A stretch of DNA of 64,000 nt from Myxococcales bacterium (GCA_020633315.1 JACKDV010000023.1:54156-118155), one strand, 5' to 3'; shown: positions 32,228 to 41,625, numbered from the stretch's first letter. A program made the numbers and translations. Notes: generated by a model not told the origin, from the letters alone.

Positions 32228-33547
32228 TCACTTCCCGATGCAGAAGCGCGAGAAGATCTCCGCCAGCACTTCCTCGCCCACCGCCCCCATCGTGCTGCGC
32301 CCGGTGATCTCCCCCAGCCGCGTCCGCGCCACCCCCAGCCCGAACGCCGCCAGCTCGAGCGCATCCTCCCCGAGCAGCCCGAGCGCCTCCTCGATCGCCG
32401 CGACCGCCTCCACCGCCCGATCGCGATGACGCGCCAGCCCGATCCACGCCTCGTCCTCCCCTCGCCCGAACCACTCCTCCAGCACCCCGCGCAGCTCGTC
32501 GAGCCCATGCGCCGCGCCATCGGGCGGCAGCGCCACCCCCAACCACCCGAGCCGCCGCACCCCGCGATCGCGCTTGCTCTCCACCCGCACCACCATCGCC
32601 ACGCCCTCGAGCACCTCCGCCGTCTCCTCCACCGGCTCGGCATCCGCCGCCTCCACCCAGACCACCACGTCGGCGCCCTCGATCTGATCGCGGCTGAGCT
32701 CCACCCCCGCGCGCTCGACCGCCTCGGCCCCCTCGCGCAGCCCCGCCGTGTCCACCAGCACGCAGCCATGGCGCGACACCTGCAGCTCCGCCTCCACGTA
32801 GTCGCGCGTGGTCCCGGGCGTCTCGGCCACCAGCGCCCGCGCCCGTCCCAGCAGCGCATTGAACAGCGAGCTCTTCCCCGCGTTGGGCGGCCCGGCCAGC
32901 ACCACCCGCGCCCGCGCCCGCGCCCGTCGTCCCGCCTCGAAGCGCGCCAGCCAGCCCGCCACCGCCGCGCGGATCGTCTGGGCCTCTCGTCGCCACCGCG
33001 CCACGTCGCCCGGGTCCACGTCCTCGGGGAAGTCGAGGTTGGCCTCGATCTCCGCCTGCAGCTCCACCAGCGCCCGACGCTGGTGCTCCACCTCGCGCCC
33101 CAGCTCTCCGGCCGCGAGCCGCCGCGCCTGCTCGAGCGCGGCCTGGGTCCGCGCCCCGATCACCGCCGCGATCCCCTCGGCCTCGTCGAGCGACAGCCGC
33201 CCCAGCTCGAACGCCCGCCGCGAGAACCCTCCCGGCCCCGCCGCCACCGCGCCGCGCTCGAGCAGCGCCCGCACCACGGACTGCACGTTGCGCTCCCCCG
33301 CGTGCACGTGCAGCTCCACCACGTCCTCGCCGGTGAACGACGCCGGCCCGGGCATCACCACCACCAGGCCGTCCTCGTGCCCGCCCTCCACCGCGATGCG
33401 TCGTCGCCCCAGCCGACGCGCGGGCGGCAGCGTCCCCGCCACCGCCTCGGCGATCTCCACCGCCCGCGGCCCGCTCAGCCGCACGATCGCCACGCCGCCG
33501 TCCGGCCGCCCCGTCGCCACGCCCACCAAGGTCCCGCGCTCCATCAC
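32228..33547 (-). CDS. mnmE: tRNA uridine-5-carboxymethylaminomethyl GTPase MnmE
   Basis: A 439-residue GTPase that, with MnmG, installs the cmnm5 group on U34 of some tRNAs. N-terminal folate-binding domain (IAVEGGHEDGLVVVMPGPAS, FTGEDVVELHVHAG), central G domain with G1 AGPPNAGKSSLFNALLG, switch ETPGTTRDYVEAEL, G3 DTAGLREGAEAVERAG, and C-terminal helices ending FCIGK, the diagnostic Cys-containing tail. The start at 33547 fits the domain. It is the last gene of the jag-to-mnmE end of the origin operon, and converges with bioF. Confidence 0.95.
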   Translation of the reverse strand: MMERGTLVGVATGRPDGGVAIVRLSGPRAVEIAEAVAGTLPPARRLGRRRIAVEGGHEDGLVVVMPGPASFTGEDVVELHVHAGERNVQSVVRALLERGAVAAGPGGFSRRAFELGRLSLDEAEGIAAVIGARTQAALEQARRLAAGELGREVEHQRRALVELQAEIEANLDFPEDVDPGDVARWRREAQTIRAAVAGWLARFEAGRRARARARVVLAGPPNAGKSSLFNALLGRARALVAETPGTTRDYVEAELQVSRHGCVLVDTAGLREGAEAVERAGVELSRDQIEGADVVVWVEAADAEPVEETAEVLEGVAMVVRVESKRDRGVRRLGWLGVALPPDGAAHGLDELRGVLEEWFGRGEDEAWIGLARHRDRAVEAVAAIEEALGLLGEDALELAAFGLGVARTRLGEITGRSTMGAVGEEVLAEIFSRFCIGK

Positions 33548-33600
33548 CCGCTCCCCCGCGGCCGAGCCTGCAGCTCCCGCGTCGTCCTTCGAAACGGCGA

Positions 33601-33630
33601 AGGGGACCCGAGCACGAGCTCGCGTCCCCC
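33601..33630 (-). terminator. Possible hairpin between jag and mnmE
   Basis: AGGGGAC (33601-33607) pairs with GTCCCCC (33624-33630) around an inner GAGCACGAGCTC. It lies just beyond the jag stop and before mnmE. There is no T-run, so it may attenuate rather than terminate. Weak evidence. Confidence 0.3.
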
Positions 33631-33651
33631 CTCGACTCGACCCACGCGCGC

Positions 33652-34197
33652 CTACTTCGAACGGCGCTCGGGGAACACCACCACGTGGCGCTTGCGGCCC
33701 TCGCCCTCGGACTCGGTCGCCAGCCCCTCCATGTCGGCGATGGTCATGTGGACCACCCGCCGCTCCATCGCGCTCATCGGCTCGAAGTGGTACGGCCGAC
33801 GGTTGTCGAGCACCTTCGAGGCCACGCTCTGCGCGAGCTGCCGCAGGGTCTTCTCGCGTCGCGTGCGGTAGCCCGCCACGTCGAGGGTGATCCGCATCCG
33901 CGGGAAGCCCTCGGCCTGCAGCACCCGCAGCGTGAGGTACTGCAGCGCGTCGAGAGTGGCACCGTGCCGACCGATGAGCAGACCGCCATCGTCGGGAGAG
34001 GTGTTGAGATCGCAGTGCAGGCCATCGTCCTCGATGTCGATGTCCACCTCGACCTCCACACCCAGCAGGCCGAGCACCGTCTCGAGGAAGGTGCGCACCA
34101 CCGGCACCGCCTCGCCATAGCGCTCCTCCGCGGGCACGTCCGAACCCGTCGCCTCATCCGCACCCTCGCCGCCCTTGGGCTCGCGATCATCCGTCAT
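33652..34197 (-). CDS. jag: Jag/KhpB-type RNA-binding protein (KH and R3H domains)
   Basis: A 181-residue cytosolic RNA-binding protein. An acidic N-terminus is followed by a KH-type domain with GGLLIGRHGATLDALQYLTL and an R3H-type helix containing REKTLRQLAQSVASKV, DNRRPYHFEPMSAMERRVVH and GLATESEGEG. The usual N-terminal Jag_N domain is absent, so this is a short form. Position between yidC and mnmE is conserved in many bacteria. It likely binds mRNA and affects envelope or division genes (family knowledge). Confidence 0.9.
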   Translation of the reverse strand: MTDDREPKGGEGADEATGSDVPAEERYGEAVPVVRTFLETVLGLLGVEVEVDIDIEDDGLHCDLNTSPDDGGLLIGRHGATLDALQYLTLRVLQAEGFPRMRITLDVAGYRTRREKTLRQLAQSVASKVLDNRRPYHFEPMSAMERRVVHMTIADMEGLATESEGEGRKRHVVVFPERRSK

Positions 34198-34219
34198 GCG
34201 TCGCTCCTGCTCGACCGGC

Positions 34220-35866
34220 TCAGCCGGCGGTGGCCTCGGCCTTCTTGTTGGTGCCGACCTGGACCACGGTCTGGATCAGGGACAGCACGATATTCGCGAA
34301 GATATAGACCCCCAGCCCGGAAGGCAAAAACAACATGAACACCGTGAACATGATGGGCATCACCCAGCGCATGATCTTCGCCTGGGCGGCATCCATGGTG
34401 CTGGGCATGATGTTCTGCTGGATGATCATCAGCGCGCCCAGCGCAAGGGGAAGCACGTAGTAGGGGTCCTGCTCGGTCAGGTCGGGCAGCCACAGGAAGG
34501 GCTCGTGGACCAGCTCGACCGCGGTGCCCAGCATCGAGTACAGCGCAAACCAGATCGGCAGCTGCACCACCATCGGCAGGCACCCGGCCAGCGGGTTGAC
34601 CCCCGAGCGAGCGAACAGCGCCTGCATCTCCTGCCCCTGCTTGGCCCGATCGTCGGCGTACTTCTCCTTGATCTTGGCCATCTCGGGCTGGATCTCCTTC
34701 ATCCGCTTCATCGAGCTCATCTGCTTGAGCGTCAGCGGGAGGGTCGCGCCCTTGACCACGATCGTCAGCAGCACGATCGACCAGCCCCACGCGCCGATGA
34801 GGCCGTGGAACCATCGCAGCAGGCCCAGCAGCAGCTTGCCCAGCCACTCCGAGACGCTGCCGAAGAAGCCCCAGTCGATCGCCTCCTCGAGCACCACCGG
34901 CGCATCCACGGCGCTGAAGGCCTTGAGCCGATCGAGCTCCTTGGCCCCGAGGTACAGGCCGAACACGTGGGTGCTGCTGCCGCCCACCGGCACGTCCTCG
35001 GCCACGGTGCTCAGCCGCGCCTCGATCGCCTGCTGATCGTCGGACAGGGTCAGCTCGCAATCCTGCGCGGGGTGCTTGGGCACCACCAGGGTGGTGAAGT
35101 ACTTGCCGTCCACCCCGGCCCAGGCGATCTCGCCCTTGTAGCTGATGGCCCCGTCCTCGAGGTCGTTCTTGTCCTCTTCCTCGACGTCCTCGGCGGTGCG
35201 GCACAGGCCGCGGCGGATGTCGTAGCGAGACTCGCTCATGCCGATGCGCGCCCGCAGGTTGGTGCGCTCGCGCAGCAGCTCGTCGCCGCGGTTGCGCACC
35301 TCCACCTCGAGCCGGCCCTCGTAGCCGCCCATCAGCTCGATGCGCTCGATCACCTCCACCCGCTCGCCCACGTAGGCCAAGGTGATGCGATCCTCGTCGA
35401 CCTCGCGCACCTCGTAGCTCGCCCCGCGCGGCACCAGCAGGTTGCCGTCGTCGTCGGTCAGGCTCAGCTCGAGGGTGCGGCGACCGGCCAGGCCCAGGCT
35501 GTCGGTGGCGGTGGTGTGCCCCTCGAACTGCGGCGACAGCAGGTGCACCTCCTTGACCACGCCGCCGCGCCCCGGCGACGAGTTGCTCACCGTCAGCGCC
35601 AGCAGGTCGTTGTGGATCACGTGCTCCTGCTCGGGCACCTGCTTGGCGGTGGGATCGATCGCCGGCTCGGGCTCCGCCTCCTTGGCCTCGGCCTCGGCCT
35701 CGGCGTCCGCCTTGCTCTCGCCCGCGCCGTCCTTGCCCTCCGCGTCGGTCACCGCTGCCTGCTCGCCCTCCTCTTCGGGCGGCGGCGGCGGGTTGACCAT
35801 CTCGAAGCCGATGAAGATGAGGGCGCACAGCGCCATCGCCATGAAGACGCGGGTCTGGAAGCTCAT
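34220..35866 (-). CDS. yidC: Membrane protein insertase YidC
   Basis: A 548-residue inner-membrane insertase. It starts MSFQTRVFMAMALCALIFIG with the first TM, then an acidic Ala/Glu linker, a large periplasmic beta domain (about 80-330) and the conserved core: MHRCWGWS-like HGLIGAWGWSIVLLTIVVKG, LKQMSSMKRMKEIQPEMAKI, GVNPLAGCLPMVVQLPIWFA and MRWVMPIMFTVFMLFLPSGL. The hydrophilic-groove Arg-bearing coil is included. It overlaps yidD by 4 bp and is followed by jag, 22 bp away. It assists insertion of Sec-dependent and independent membrane proteins. Confidence 0.96.
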   Translation of the reverse strand: MSFQTRVFMAMALCALIFIGFEMVNPPPPPEEEGEQAAVTDAEGKDGAGESKADAEAEAEAKEAEPEPAIDPTAKQVPEQEHVIHNDLLALTVSNSSPGRGGVVKEVHLLSPQFEGHTTATDSLGLAGRRTLELSLTDDDGNLLVPRGASYEVREVDEDRITLAYVGERVEVIERIELMGGYEGRLEVEVRNRGDELLRERTNLRARIGMSESRYDIRRGLCRTAEDVEEEDKNDLEDGAISYKGEIAWAGVDGKYFTTLVVPKHPAQDCELTLSDDQQAIEARLSTVAEDVPVGGSSTHVFGLYLGAKELDRLKAFSAVDAPVVLEEAIDWGFFGSVSEWLGKLLLGLLRWFHGLIGAWGWSIVLLTIVVKGATLPLTLKQMSSMKRMKEIQPEMAKIKEKYADDRAKQGQEMQALFARSGVNPLAGCLPMVVQLPIWFALYSMLGTAVELVHEPFLWLPDLTEQDPYYVLPLALGALMIIQQNIMPSTMDAAQAKIMRWVMPIMFTVFMLFLPSGLGVYIFANIVLSLIQTVVQVGTNKKAEATAG

Positions 35867-36132
35867 GGTCGGACGTTCCTGTCGGGCAGCGCGTCGGCGG
35901 GCGCCGGGGAGGCCAGCGGGACCGGATCGTAGCCCCCGGGATGGAAGGGATGACAGCGCAGCAGACGCCGTGCCGTGAGCCAGCTACCCCGCAGCGCCCC
36001 GTGGTGATGCAGCGCCTCGTGGGCGTAGCAGGAGCAGCTCGGGTAGAAGCGACAGCGCGGCCCGAGCATGGGCGACACGAACCGCTGATACACGCGGATC
36101 ATGCCCATCATCACCCGGACCACCAGGCTCAT
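35863..36132 (-). CDS. yidD: Membrane protein insertion efficiency factor YidD
   Basis: An 89-residue small membrane-associated protein. It has the three-Cys signature: YQRFVSPMLGPRCRFYPSCS, then CYAHEALHHHGALRGSWLTA, and RRLLRCHPFHPGGYDPVP. It overlaps rnpA at its start and yidC at its end by 4 bp each. It is thought to help YidC insert proteins. Confidence 0.94.
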   Translation of the reverse strand: MSLVVRVMMGMIRVYQRFVSPMLGPRCRFYPSCSCYAHEALHHHGALRGSWLTARRLLRCHPFHPGGYDPVPLASPAPADALPDRNVRP

Positions 36133-36545
36133 CGCGACCCCTTGCTCGAGTGCAGCGGAGCCCGATGCAGCCGCTCGGCCAGCGTGCGCATGTCGAGCAG
36201 CACCGCGGTCAGCGTGGTCTCCACCGCCTCCCGCTTGGCAACCCAGACCATGTCCAAGCCCGTCGGCAGCGACCCGCGCTCGCGTCGGTACGCCTCGCGT
36301 ACCAATCGCTTGATCCGATTGCGCTTCACCGCCTTGCCGACCTTGCGGGTAACGGTGACCCCCAGCCGGGGCCCCGGCAACCCGGGGTTGCCGTCACCGA
36401 TGCCCTCCTCGATCACGCCCCGCGGCGTTGGGGCCACGAACACCAAGAAGAATCGCGTGTGGACCTTGCGACCGCCACGCTGCACTCGAAGGAACTCCCG
36501 CCGCCGCCGGAGCCGAAGGCGCCGCGGGAATCCTTCCGGCTTCAT
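36129..36545 (-). CDS. rnpA: Ribonuclease P protein component
   Basis: A 138-residue basic protein subunit of RNase P, which matures tRNA 5' ends with the RNA subunit. It starts MKPEGFPRRLRLRRRREFLR and has the FFLVFVAPTPRG region, the RNR motif in RKVGKAVKRNRIKRLVREAY, and the C-terminal helix with DMVWVAKREAVET. The ATG at 36545 overlaps the rpmH stop in TGATG, so it is coupled to rpmH. A GTG one codon upstream is the alternative. Confidence 0.94.
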   Translation of the reverse strand: MKPEGFPRRLRLRRRREFLRVQRGGRKVHTRFFLVFVAPTPRGVIEEGIGDGNPGLPGPRLGVTVTRKVGKAVKRNRIKRLVREAYRRERGSLPTGLDMVWVAKREAVETTLTAVLLDMRTLAERLHRAPLHSSKGSR

Positions 36546-36694
36546 CACTTGTGCCCGATGCCGACCGTGAGACGCTTGCGACCACGCTTGCGGCGGGCCG
36601 AGAGAACCTTGCGTCCATTGCGAGTCGCCATGCGCGCGCGGAAGCCATGGGTGCGCTTGCGACGGGTGTTGTGGGGCTGGTAGGTCCGTTTCAC
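36545..36694 (-). CDS. rpmH: 50S ribosomal protein L34
   Basis: A 49-residue ribosomal protein: KRTYQPHNTRRKRTHGFRAR, then MATRNGRKVLSARRKRGRKR, then LTVGIGHK. It starts at GTG at 36694. It is the first gene of the rpmH-rnpA-yidD-yidC-jag-mnmE set facing away from dnaA. The short length and strong basic composition fit L34, and the TGATG overlap links it with rnpA. Confidence 0.96.
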   Translation of the reverse strand: MKRTYQPHNTRRKRTHGFRARMATRNGRKVLSARRKRGRKRLTVGIGHK

Positions 36695-37535
36695 GACTGT
36701 GCTCCTGACGGCGGCATCCCGCCGGGCCTGGGCTCTTCGGGCGCGAAGAGGGCGGATCGATAGCAGCGGCCTCCTACCCTGTCAAACCCGAGCGAGCGGC
36801 GTCTCGCGTGCCTCTGGGCCCCTCGGCGGGACCCCGATCGAGCCCTCGTCATCATCGTCGACGAGCCTCGCCATCCGACCGCTCGCGCCCGATCGCAGCC
36901 GTGCGGATCCCCCGATCGACCCGCCCCGCGTCCCGCGTTCCTCGGGTGTCGGCCGCCTCCGCCGCTCCCCTCCGCGATCCCAACCACCGCCGAGCCCGGC
37001 GAGGTCGGGCATCACCCCACCTGGTTGGCACGAGATCGATCCTCGCCATTTTCCGAGATCCTCCGAGCGCCGCAAAGTGGCTTGGCAAGCCGACTTCCGA
37101 GCACGGCGTCACGCAAAGTCGCTTGGGACCGAGCGAGCACGAAATCGCTCCGATCTCCCCCCAAAATTCCCAAACGATTTCGGATAGATCCTCAAATCCG
37201 GCCCCATGGCTTGGAATCCCGGATCCCCGGGCTCCGATCCCGCGCGATCAAAAAGACCAATCATCTCCACCAGTTGAGATCCAGCTTTCGTGACGCGCTT
37301 GCGACCTGCGGGTGACCCGAGTAGAAGCCTTTCCCCCTGGTCGCGGCTTCGTCGTTCGCGCCGCGACCTCGACCCCCAAAGCTCTTTCTCGGACCCCCGG
37401 GTCCACTCGGCGACCACCGGCTCGGCCTTTGCGCACGGCCTGTGGACGGGGCTTCTTTGTCCCCAGAAAAAACCGAGTCCTTTCAACGATCTTCACATCT
37501 TTCCACAGTTTGGCTCACCTGTGGATGCGAGGGCT
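36695..37535. other. 841-bp rpmH-dnaA intergenic region; possible part of oriC
   Basis: Holds the divergent promoters for rpmH and dnaA. No supported gene. It has scattered A/T-richer patches (around 37155-37200 and 37250-37290). Near dnaA are DnaA-box-like sites: CTTTCCACA (37499-37507), TGTGGATGC (37520-37528; reverse GCATCCACA) and TGTGGACGG (37441-37449). The first two match TTATCCACA with two mismatches, so they could serve dnaA autoregulation or be part of the origin. Bounds and function are inferred. Confidence 0.5.
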
Positions 37536-38894
37536 ATGACGGATATCTGGACCGAGGCGCTACGCGGCCTCCGCCCCCTGCTGGGGACCGAGACCTACGA
37601 CCTGTGGCTTCGACCGCTCGAGCTGGTCGAGGCCCACGACGATCGAGTCCGCCTGCGCGCGCCCAGCCAGTTCATGAAGGAGTGGTTCGAGAACCACTAC
37701 AAGGAGGCGGTGCTCGAGCAGATGCGCAGCCGGGGCCGGACCCCGCCCGCCATCGACATCGAGGTCGCGATCGACGCGACGGCGCCCGGCACCACCGACC
37801 CCTCGCCCGCCTCCGACGCCCCCGCCCCGATCCCGCCCGCGCGAGCCCCCGCGCCCTCGGGCCTGGCCGAGCGCTACCGCTTCGACACCTTCATCACCGG
37901 CGCGAGCAACGAGCTGGCCGCCTCGGCCGCGGCCGCCGTCGCCGAGGAGCCGGGCCATCGCTTCAACCCCCTGCTGCTGTACGGGGGCGTGGGCCTGGGC
38001 AAGACCCACCTGCTGCACGCGGTGGGGCACGCGATCCACGACAACCACCCCGAGCTGCGCATCGTCTACCTGAGCGCCGAGCGCTTCATGAACGAGTTCA
38101 TCTCGGCGGTCCGCTACAACCAGTTCGACGAGTTCCGCCAGCGCTACCGCGAGGACTGCGACGTCCTGCTCATCGACGACATCCAGTTCATCGCCGGCCG
38201 CGACCGCACGATGGACGAGTTCTTCCACGTCTTCAACGCGCTCTACGAGGCGGGCAAGCAGATCATGGTCACCGCCGATCGCACCCCCTCCGAGATGCAG
38301 GGGATGGAGGAGCGGCTCACCTCGCGGCTCAACTGGGGCCTGGTCGCCGACGTCAAGGCGCCCGACCTCGAGACCCGCGTGGCCATCCTGCGCCAGAAGG
38401 CCGAGCAGGACGGCATCGGCATTCCCGACGACGTCTGCGTGTACCTGGCCACCCTGGTGCGCTCCAACGTGCGCGAGCTCGAGGGCGCCCTGGTGCGGGT
38501 CTCCACCTTCGCCGCGCTCAAGGGCAAGCCCATCACCGAGGCCTTCGTCCGCGAGGTGCTCGGCGAGGCGGCCGAGGCCGAGCGTCGCCTCGCCCCCATC
38601 ACCGTCGAGACCGTGCAGAAGGCCGTGGCTCAGTACTTCTCGGTCCGCATCACCGACCTCAAGGGCCCCCGCCGCCACAAGGGCATCGCCCGGCCGCGCA
38701 TGATCGCCATGTACCTCAGCCGCGAGCTCACCGGCTCGAGCTTCCCCGAGATCGGGCTGCGCTTCGGCGGCAAGGACCACTCCACCGTCATCAACGCCTG
38801 CAAGCGCATGGCCGCCATCCAAGAGGAGGACCCCGAGCTGCGAGCCACCATCGCCCAGCTCCGCGCCCAGATCGTCGGGCCGCCCCGTCCCTAG
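37536..38894 (+). CDS. dnaA: Chromosomal replication initiator protein DnaA
   Basis: A 452-residue AAA+ initiator. N-terminal domain I starts MTDIWTEALRGLRPLLGTET and includes RLRAPSQFMKEWFENHYKEA. Domain II is a Pro/Ala-rich linker. Domain III has YRFDTFITGASNELAASAAA, Walker A YGGVGLGKTHLLHAVGH, Walker B LLIDDIQFIAGRD and sensor RLTSRLNWGLVADV. Domain IV has the DNA-binding GIARPRMIAMYLSRELTGSS and FGGKDHSTVINACKRM. The ATG at 37536 fits the domain I start; the upstream open frame lacks conservation. DnaA-box-like sites occur just upstream. Confidence 0.97.
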   Translation: MTDIWTEALRGLRPLLGTETYDLWLRPLELVEAHDDRVRLRAPSQFMKEWFENHYKEAVLEQMRSRGRTPPAIDIEVAIDATAPGTTDPSPASDAPAPIPPARAPAPSGLAERYRFDTFITGASNELAASAAAAVAEEPGHRFNPLLLYGGVGLGKTHLLHAVGHAIHDNHPELRIVYLSAERFMNEFISAVRYNQFDEFRQRYREDCDVLLIDDIQFIAGRDRTMDEFFHVFNALYEAGKQIMVTADRTPSEMQGMEERLTSRLNWGLVADVKAPDLETRVAILRQKAEQDGIGIPDDVCVYLATLVRSNVRELEGALVRVSTFAALKGKPITEAFVREVLGEAAEAERRLAPITVETVQKAVAQYFSVRITDLKGPRRHKGIARPRMIAMYLSRELTGSSFPEIGLRFGGKDHSTVINACKRMAAIQEEDPELRATIAQLRAQIVGPPRP

Positions 38895-39318
38895 CGATCA
38901 CCCCCCACCTCGCCGCCCACGCATGGTCTGCCTGGCTCCTCGCGAGCCGGGCGCTCGATCGTGGTCGCACAGGGCTGTGGATGACGCGTGGACATCCCTG
39001 CGATCAACCCGTGCAGCATTCTGGGGATCCCCCGCCTCGCTCCGCCATCCCCGGCCATCCACAGCGCCGCACCCATGCTCCTCCCCAGCCTCTTCACCGA
39101 GAATTCTAGAGTCGAATCAAGGCCTTGAGCCCCTTCCTCGGCGCTCGGCCCACAGTTCCACACCACAGATCAGGACGAGGACTGAATTAAATTCAACCAA
39201 TGGGTTAAGTGTCTGGCGCGCGCCCTGCCGAGCCCCGCACCCCGAGCCACCACCTCGCTCGGTCCATCGGCTAGCCTCGCACCAACCTCCGCCCGAGTCA
39301 TCGAGGAGCCCACGTTCC
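38895..39318. other. 424-bp dnaA-dnaN gap; candidate oriC core
   Basis: TGTGGATGA at 38976-38984 (reverse TCATCCACA) differs from the DnaA box TTATCCACA at one base. CCATCCACA at 39055-39063 differs at two. An AT-rich patch at about 39178-39213 includes the palindrome TGAATTAAATTCA (39183-39195) and GGGTTAAGTG. DnaA boxes next to an AT-rich unwinding patch near dnaA resemble an origin. This is a sequence-based candidate; a GC-skew switch would be needed to support it. Confidence 0.45.
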
Positions 39319-40440
39319 ATGGAGTTCGAGATCGATCAGGCGCGCTTCTTGTCCGCGCTGTCCTTGGCGCAGACCGTCGCCGACAAGCGCAGCACCATGC
39401 CCGTGCTCGCCAACGTGCTGCTGCGAGCGACCAGTGACGGCAACGTGGTGTGCTCCTCCACCGACCTGATGATCTCGCTGACCGAGACCATCCCCGCCGA
39501 GGTCAAGCGCCCGGGCACGCTGACGGTGGGCGTCCGTCACCTGCACGGCGTGATCAAGACCCTGCCCTCGGGCGACCTGCGCTTCCGCGGCCTCGACAAC
39601 CACTGGGCCGAGATCGTCGCGAGCAAGAGCGAGTTCAAGCTCATGGGCATGCCCGAGACCGACTTCCCCGAGCTGCCCGACCCGGGCCGCGGCGGCAAGG
39701 GCAAGAAGGGCATCACCTTCACCACGATCACCGGGCACGTGCTGAGCGACCTCATCGCCAAGACCGAGTTCTCCGTGTCCACCGACGAGGCGCGGGTGAA
39801 CCTCAACGGCGTGCTGCTCGAGAGCGACGGCACCACCGCCACCATGGTGTCCACCGACGGCCACCGCCTCACCAAGTACGCGCGCCCCATGGCGGGCCCC
39901 GTGCTCGACAAGGGCATCATCATTCCGCGCAAGGGCATGGTGGAGATCCGTCGCGTGCTCGACCGCGTGCCGGGCGAGGTGGAGCTGGGCGTGGGCGACC
40001 AGCACCTGTTCCTGCGCGCCGGCGACCTGCAGCTGTCGGTCAAGCTCAACAACGTGGTGTTCCCGCCCTACAAGCAGGTGATCCCCGCCGCTCACAAGCG
40101 CGAGGTGACCGTGGGCCGCGACGAGCTGGTGGGCGCCCTGCGGCGGGCCGAGGTGATGGCCCCCGAGAAGACCGCCACCGTGCGCCTGCGGCTGTCGGCC
40201 GGCACCCTCGAGCTGACCGCCGACAACCCCGACCTCGGCGTGGCCCACCAGGAGCTCTCCGTGCAGCTCGACGGCGAGCCGCTCGAGGCCGGCTTCAACG
40301 CCCGCTACCTCATGCAGGCGCTCGAGGTGATGGACGGCGAGGATGTCCGGCTGCAGTTCCAGAACGAGCTGGACCCCTGCGTGATCAAGCCGGCCGACGA
40401 CATCGACTTCCTCGCCGTCGTCATGCCCATGCGGATCTGA
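39319..40440 (+). CDS. dnaN: DNA polymerase III beta subunit (sliding clamp)
   Basis: A 373-residue clamp that holds polymerase on DNA. It starts MEFEIDQARFLSALSLAQTV with ADKRSTMPVLANVLLRA, then the second domain (TFTTITGHVLSDLIAKTEFS with STDGHRLTKYARP) and third (PYKQVIPAAHKREVTVGRDE; NARYLMQALEVMDGEDVRLQ), ending MPMRI-like VMPMRI. It is followed by recF after 15 bp. The start is supported by alignment; the open frame upstream is a by-product of GC-rich sequence. Confidence 0.97.
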   Translation: MEFEIDQARFLSALSLAQTVADKRSTMPVLANVLLRATSDGNVVCSSTDLMISLTETIPAEVKRPGTLTVGVRHLHGVIKTLPSGDLRFRGLDNHWAEIVASKSEFKLMGMPETDFPELPDPGRGGKGKKGITFTTITGHVLSDLIAKTEFSVSTDEARVNLNGVLLESDGTTATMVSTDGHRLTKYARPMAGPVLDKGIIIPRKGMVEIRRVLDRVPGEVELGVGDQHLFLRAGDLQLSVKLNNVVFPPYKQVIPAAHKREVTVGRDELVGALRRAEVMAPEKTATVRLRLSAGTLELTADNPDLGVAHQELSVQLDGEPLEAGFNARYLMQALEVMDGEDVRLQFQNELDPCVIKPADDIDFLAVVMPMRI

Positions 40441-40455
40441 GGGGAGCGAGGGCCC

Positions 40456-41625
40456 GTGCTGCTGCGGGGCCTCGAGCTCCACGACTACCGCAACCTCGCC
40501 CGGGCCTCGCTGGGGCTCGAGCCGGGCTTCACCGTGCTGTGGGGCCACAACGGCGCGGGCAAGACCAACCTGCTCGAGGCCCTCTATCTCGTCAGCACCC
40601 TGCGCTCGTTCCGGACCAGCGACCTGGGCGTGCTGGTGCGCCACGAGGCCCCCGGCGCCCGGGTGGAGGTCAGCGGCCACGACCCCGTGCTGGGCGTGGG
40701 CACCACCCTCGAGGTGCGGCTCGAGCGACGGGGCGCCTCCACCCGCCGCACCGCCACCGCCGACGGCAAGGTGGTGCGCTCGGGGGCCCAGTTCTACGGT
40801 CGCGTGCGCGCGGTGCTGTTCACCCCCGAGGACCTCGGCGTGCTGCGGGGCTCGCCCACCGGGCGGCGGCAGTTCCTCGATCGGGTGATCTTCGCCCGCG
40901 ACCGCGCCCACATCGGTGACGTGCAGGCGTACGAGAAGCTGCTGCGCTCCCGCAACCGCGTGCTCAAGGACGACGTCCCCCCCGCCCAGCGCGAGGGCCT
41001 GCTCGCCACCTACGAGGCCGGCCTCGCCGAGCGGGGCGCTCGCCTGTGGAGCCGGCGCGAGGAATTGCTCGCCGACCTGCAGGAGCGCTTCAGCAGCGCC
41101 TTCGGGGCCATCCACGGCGAGCTCGGCTCCACTCCCGAGGGCGGGGGCCCGGCCGCCCGCGCCACCCTGCGCTATCACAGCAAGCTGGGGCCCGTGCCCG
41201 CGGCCGAGCGCGAGGCCGCCCTGCTCGCCGGCCTGCTCGAGCGCCGCCCCCTCGACCTGCGCCGCGGCTCCACCAGCGTGGGCCCCCACCGCGACGACCT
41301 GCTCGTCGAGCTCGACGGCCAGCTCGCCGGCGACTTCGCCTCCCAGGGCCAGTCACGCGCCCTGGTGCTCGCCTTCAAGCTCGCCGAGGTCCAGGCCGCC
41401 CGCGACCACGGCGGCGCGCCTCCGCTGCTGCTGCTCGACGACGTGAGCTCCGAGCTCGACCCCCGCCGCACGGCCCTGCTGTTCCGCACCCTGGCCGAGC
41501 ACGCCGGCCAGTGCATCCTCACCACCACCTCGCCGCGCTACATCGACCTGCCGCCCGCGGTCCCCTCGCGCCGCCATCGGGTCGATCGCGGCACCGTCCA
41601 GCTCGACGACGGTGACGCCGCCTGA
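40456..41625 (+). CDS. recF: DNA replication and repair protein RecF
   Basis: A 389-residue SMC-like ATPase that loads RecA at single-strand gaps with RecO and RecR. GTG start at 40456: MLLRGLELHDYRNLARASLG. Walker A GHNGAGKTNLLEALYLVS, SFRTSDLGVLVRHEA, the YGRVRAVLFTPEDL block, ASQGQSRALVLAFKLAEVQA signature and Walker B LLLLDDVSSELDP. The length is family-typical. It is in line with dnaN (15 bp) and gyrB (134 bp). Confidence 0.95.
   Translation: MLLRGLELHDYRNLARASLGLEPGFTVLWGHNGAGKTNLLEALYLVSTLRSFRTSDLGVLVRHEAPGARVEVSGHDPVLGVGTTLEVRLERRGASTRRTATADGKVVRSGAQFYGRVRAVLFTPEDLGVLRGSPTGRRQFLDRVIFARDRAHIGDVQAYEKLLRSRNRVLKDDVPPAQREGLLATYEAGLAERGARLWSRREELLADLQERFSSAFGAIHGELGSTPEGGGPAARATLRYHSKLGPVPAAEREAALLAGLLERRPLDLRRGSTSVGPHRDDLLVELDGQLAGDFASQGQSRALVLAFKLAEVQAARDHGGAPPLLLLDDVSSELDPRRTALLFRTLAEHAGQCILTTTSPRYIDLPPAVPSRRHRVDRGTVQLDDGDAA

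Noticed and set aside
36695..37535. tRNA or rRNA gene in the rpmH-dnaA gap
   Set aside because: No TPsiC-like loop or cloverleaf could be recognised by eye.
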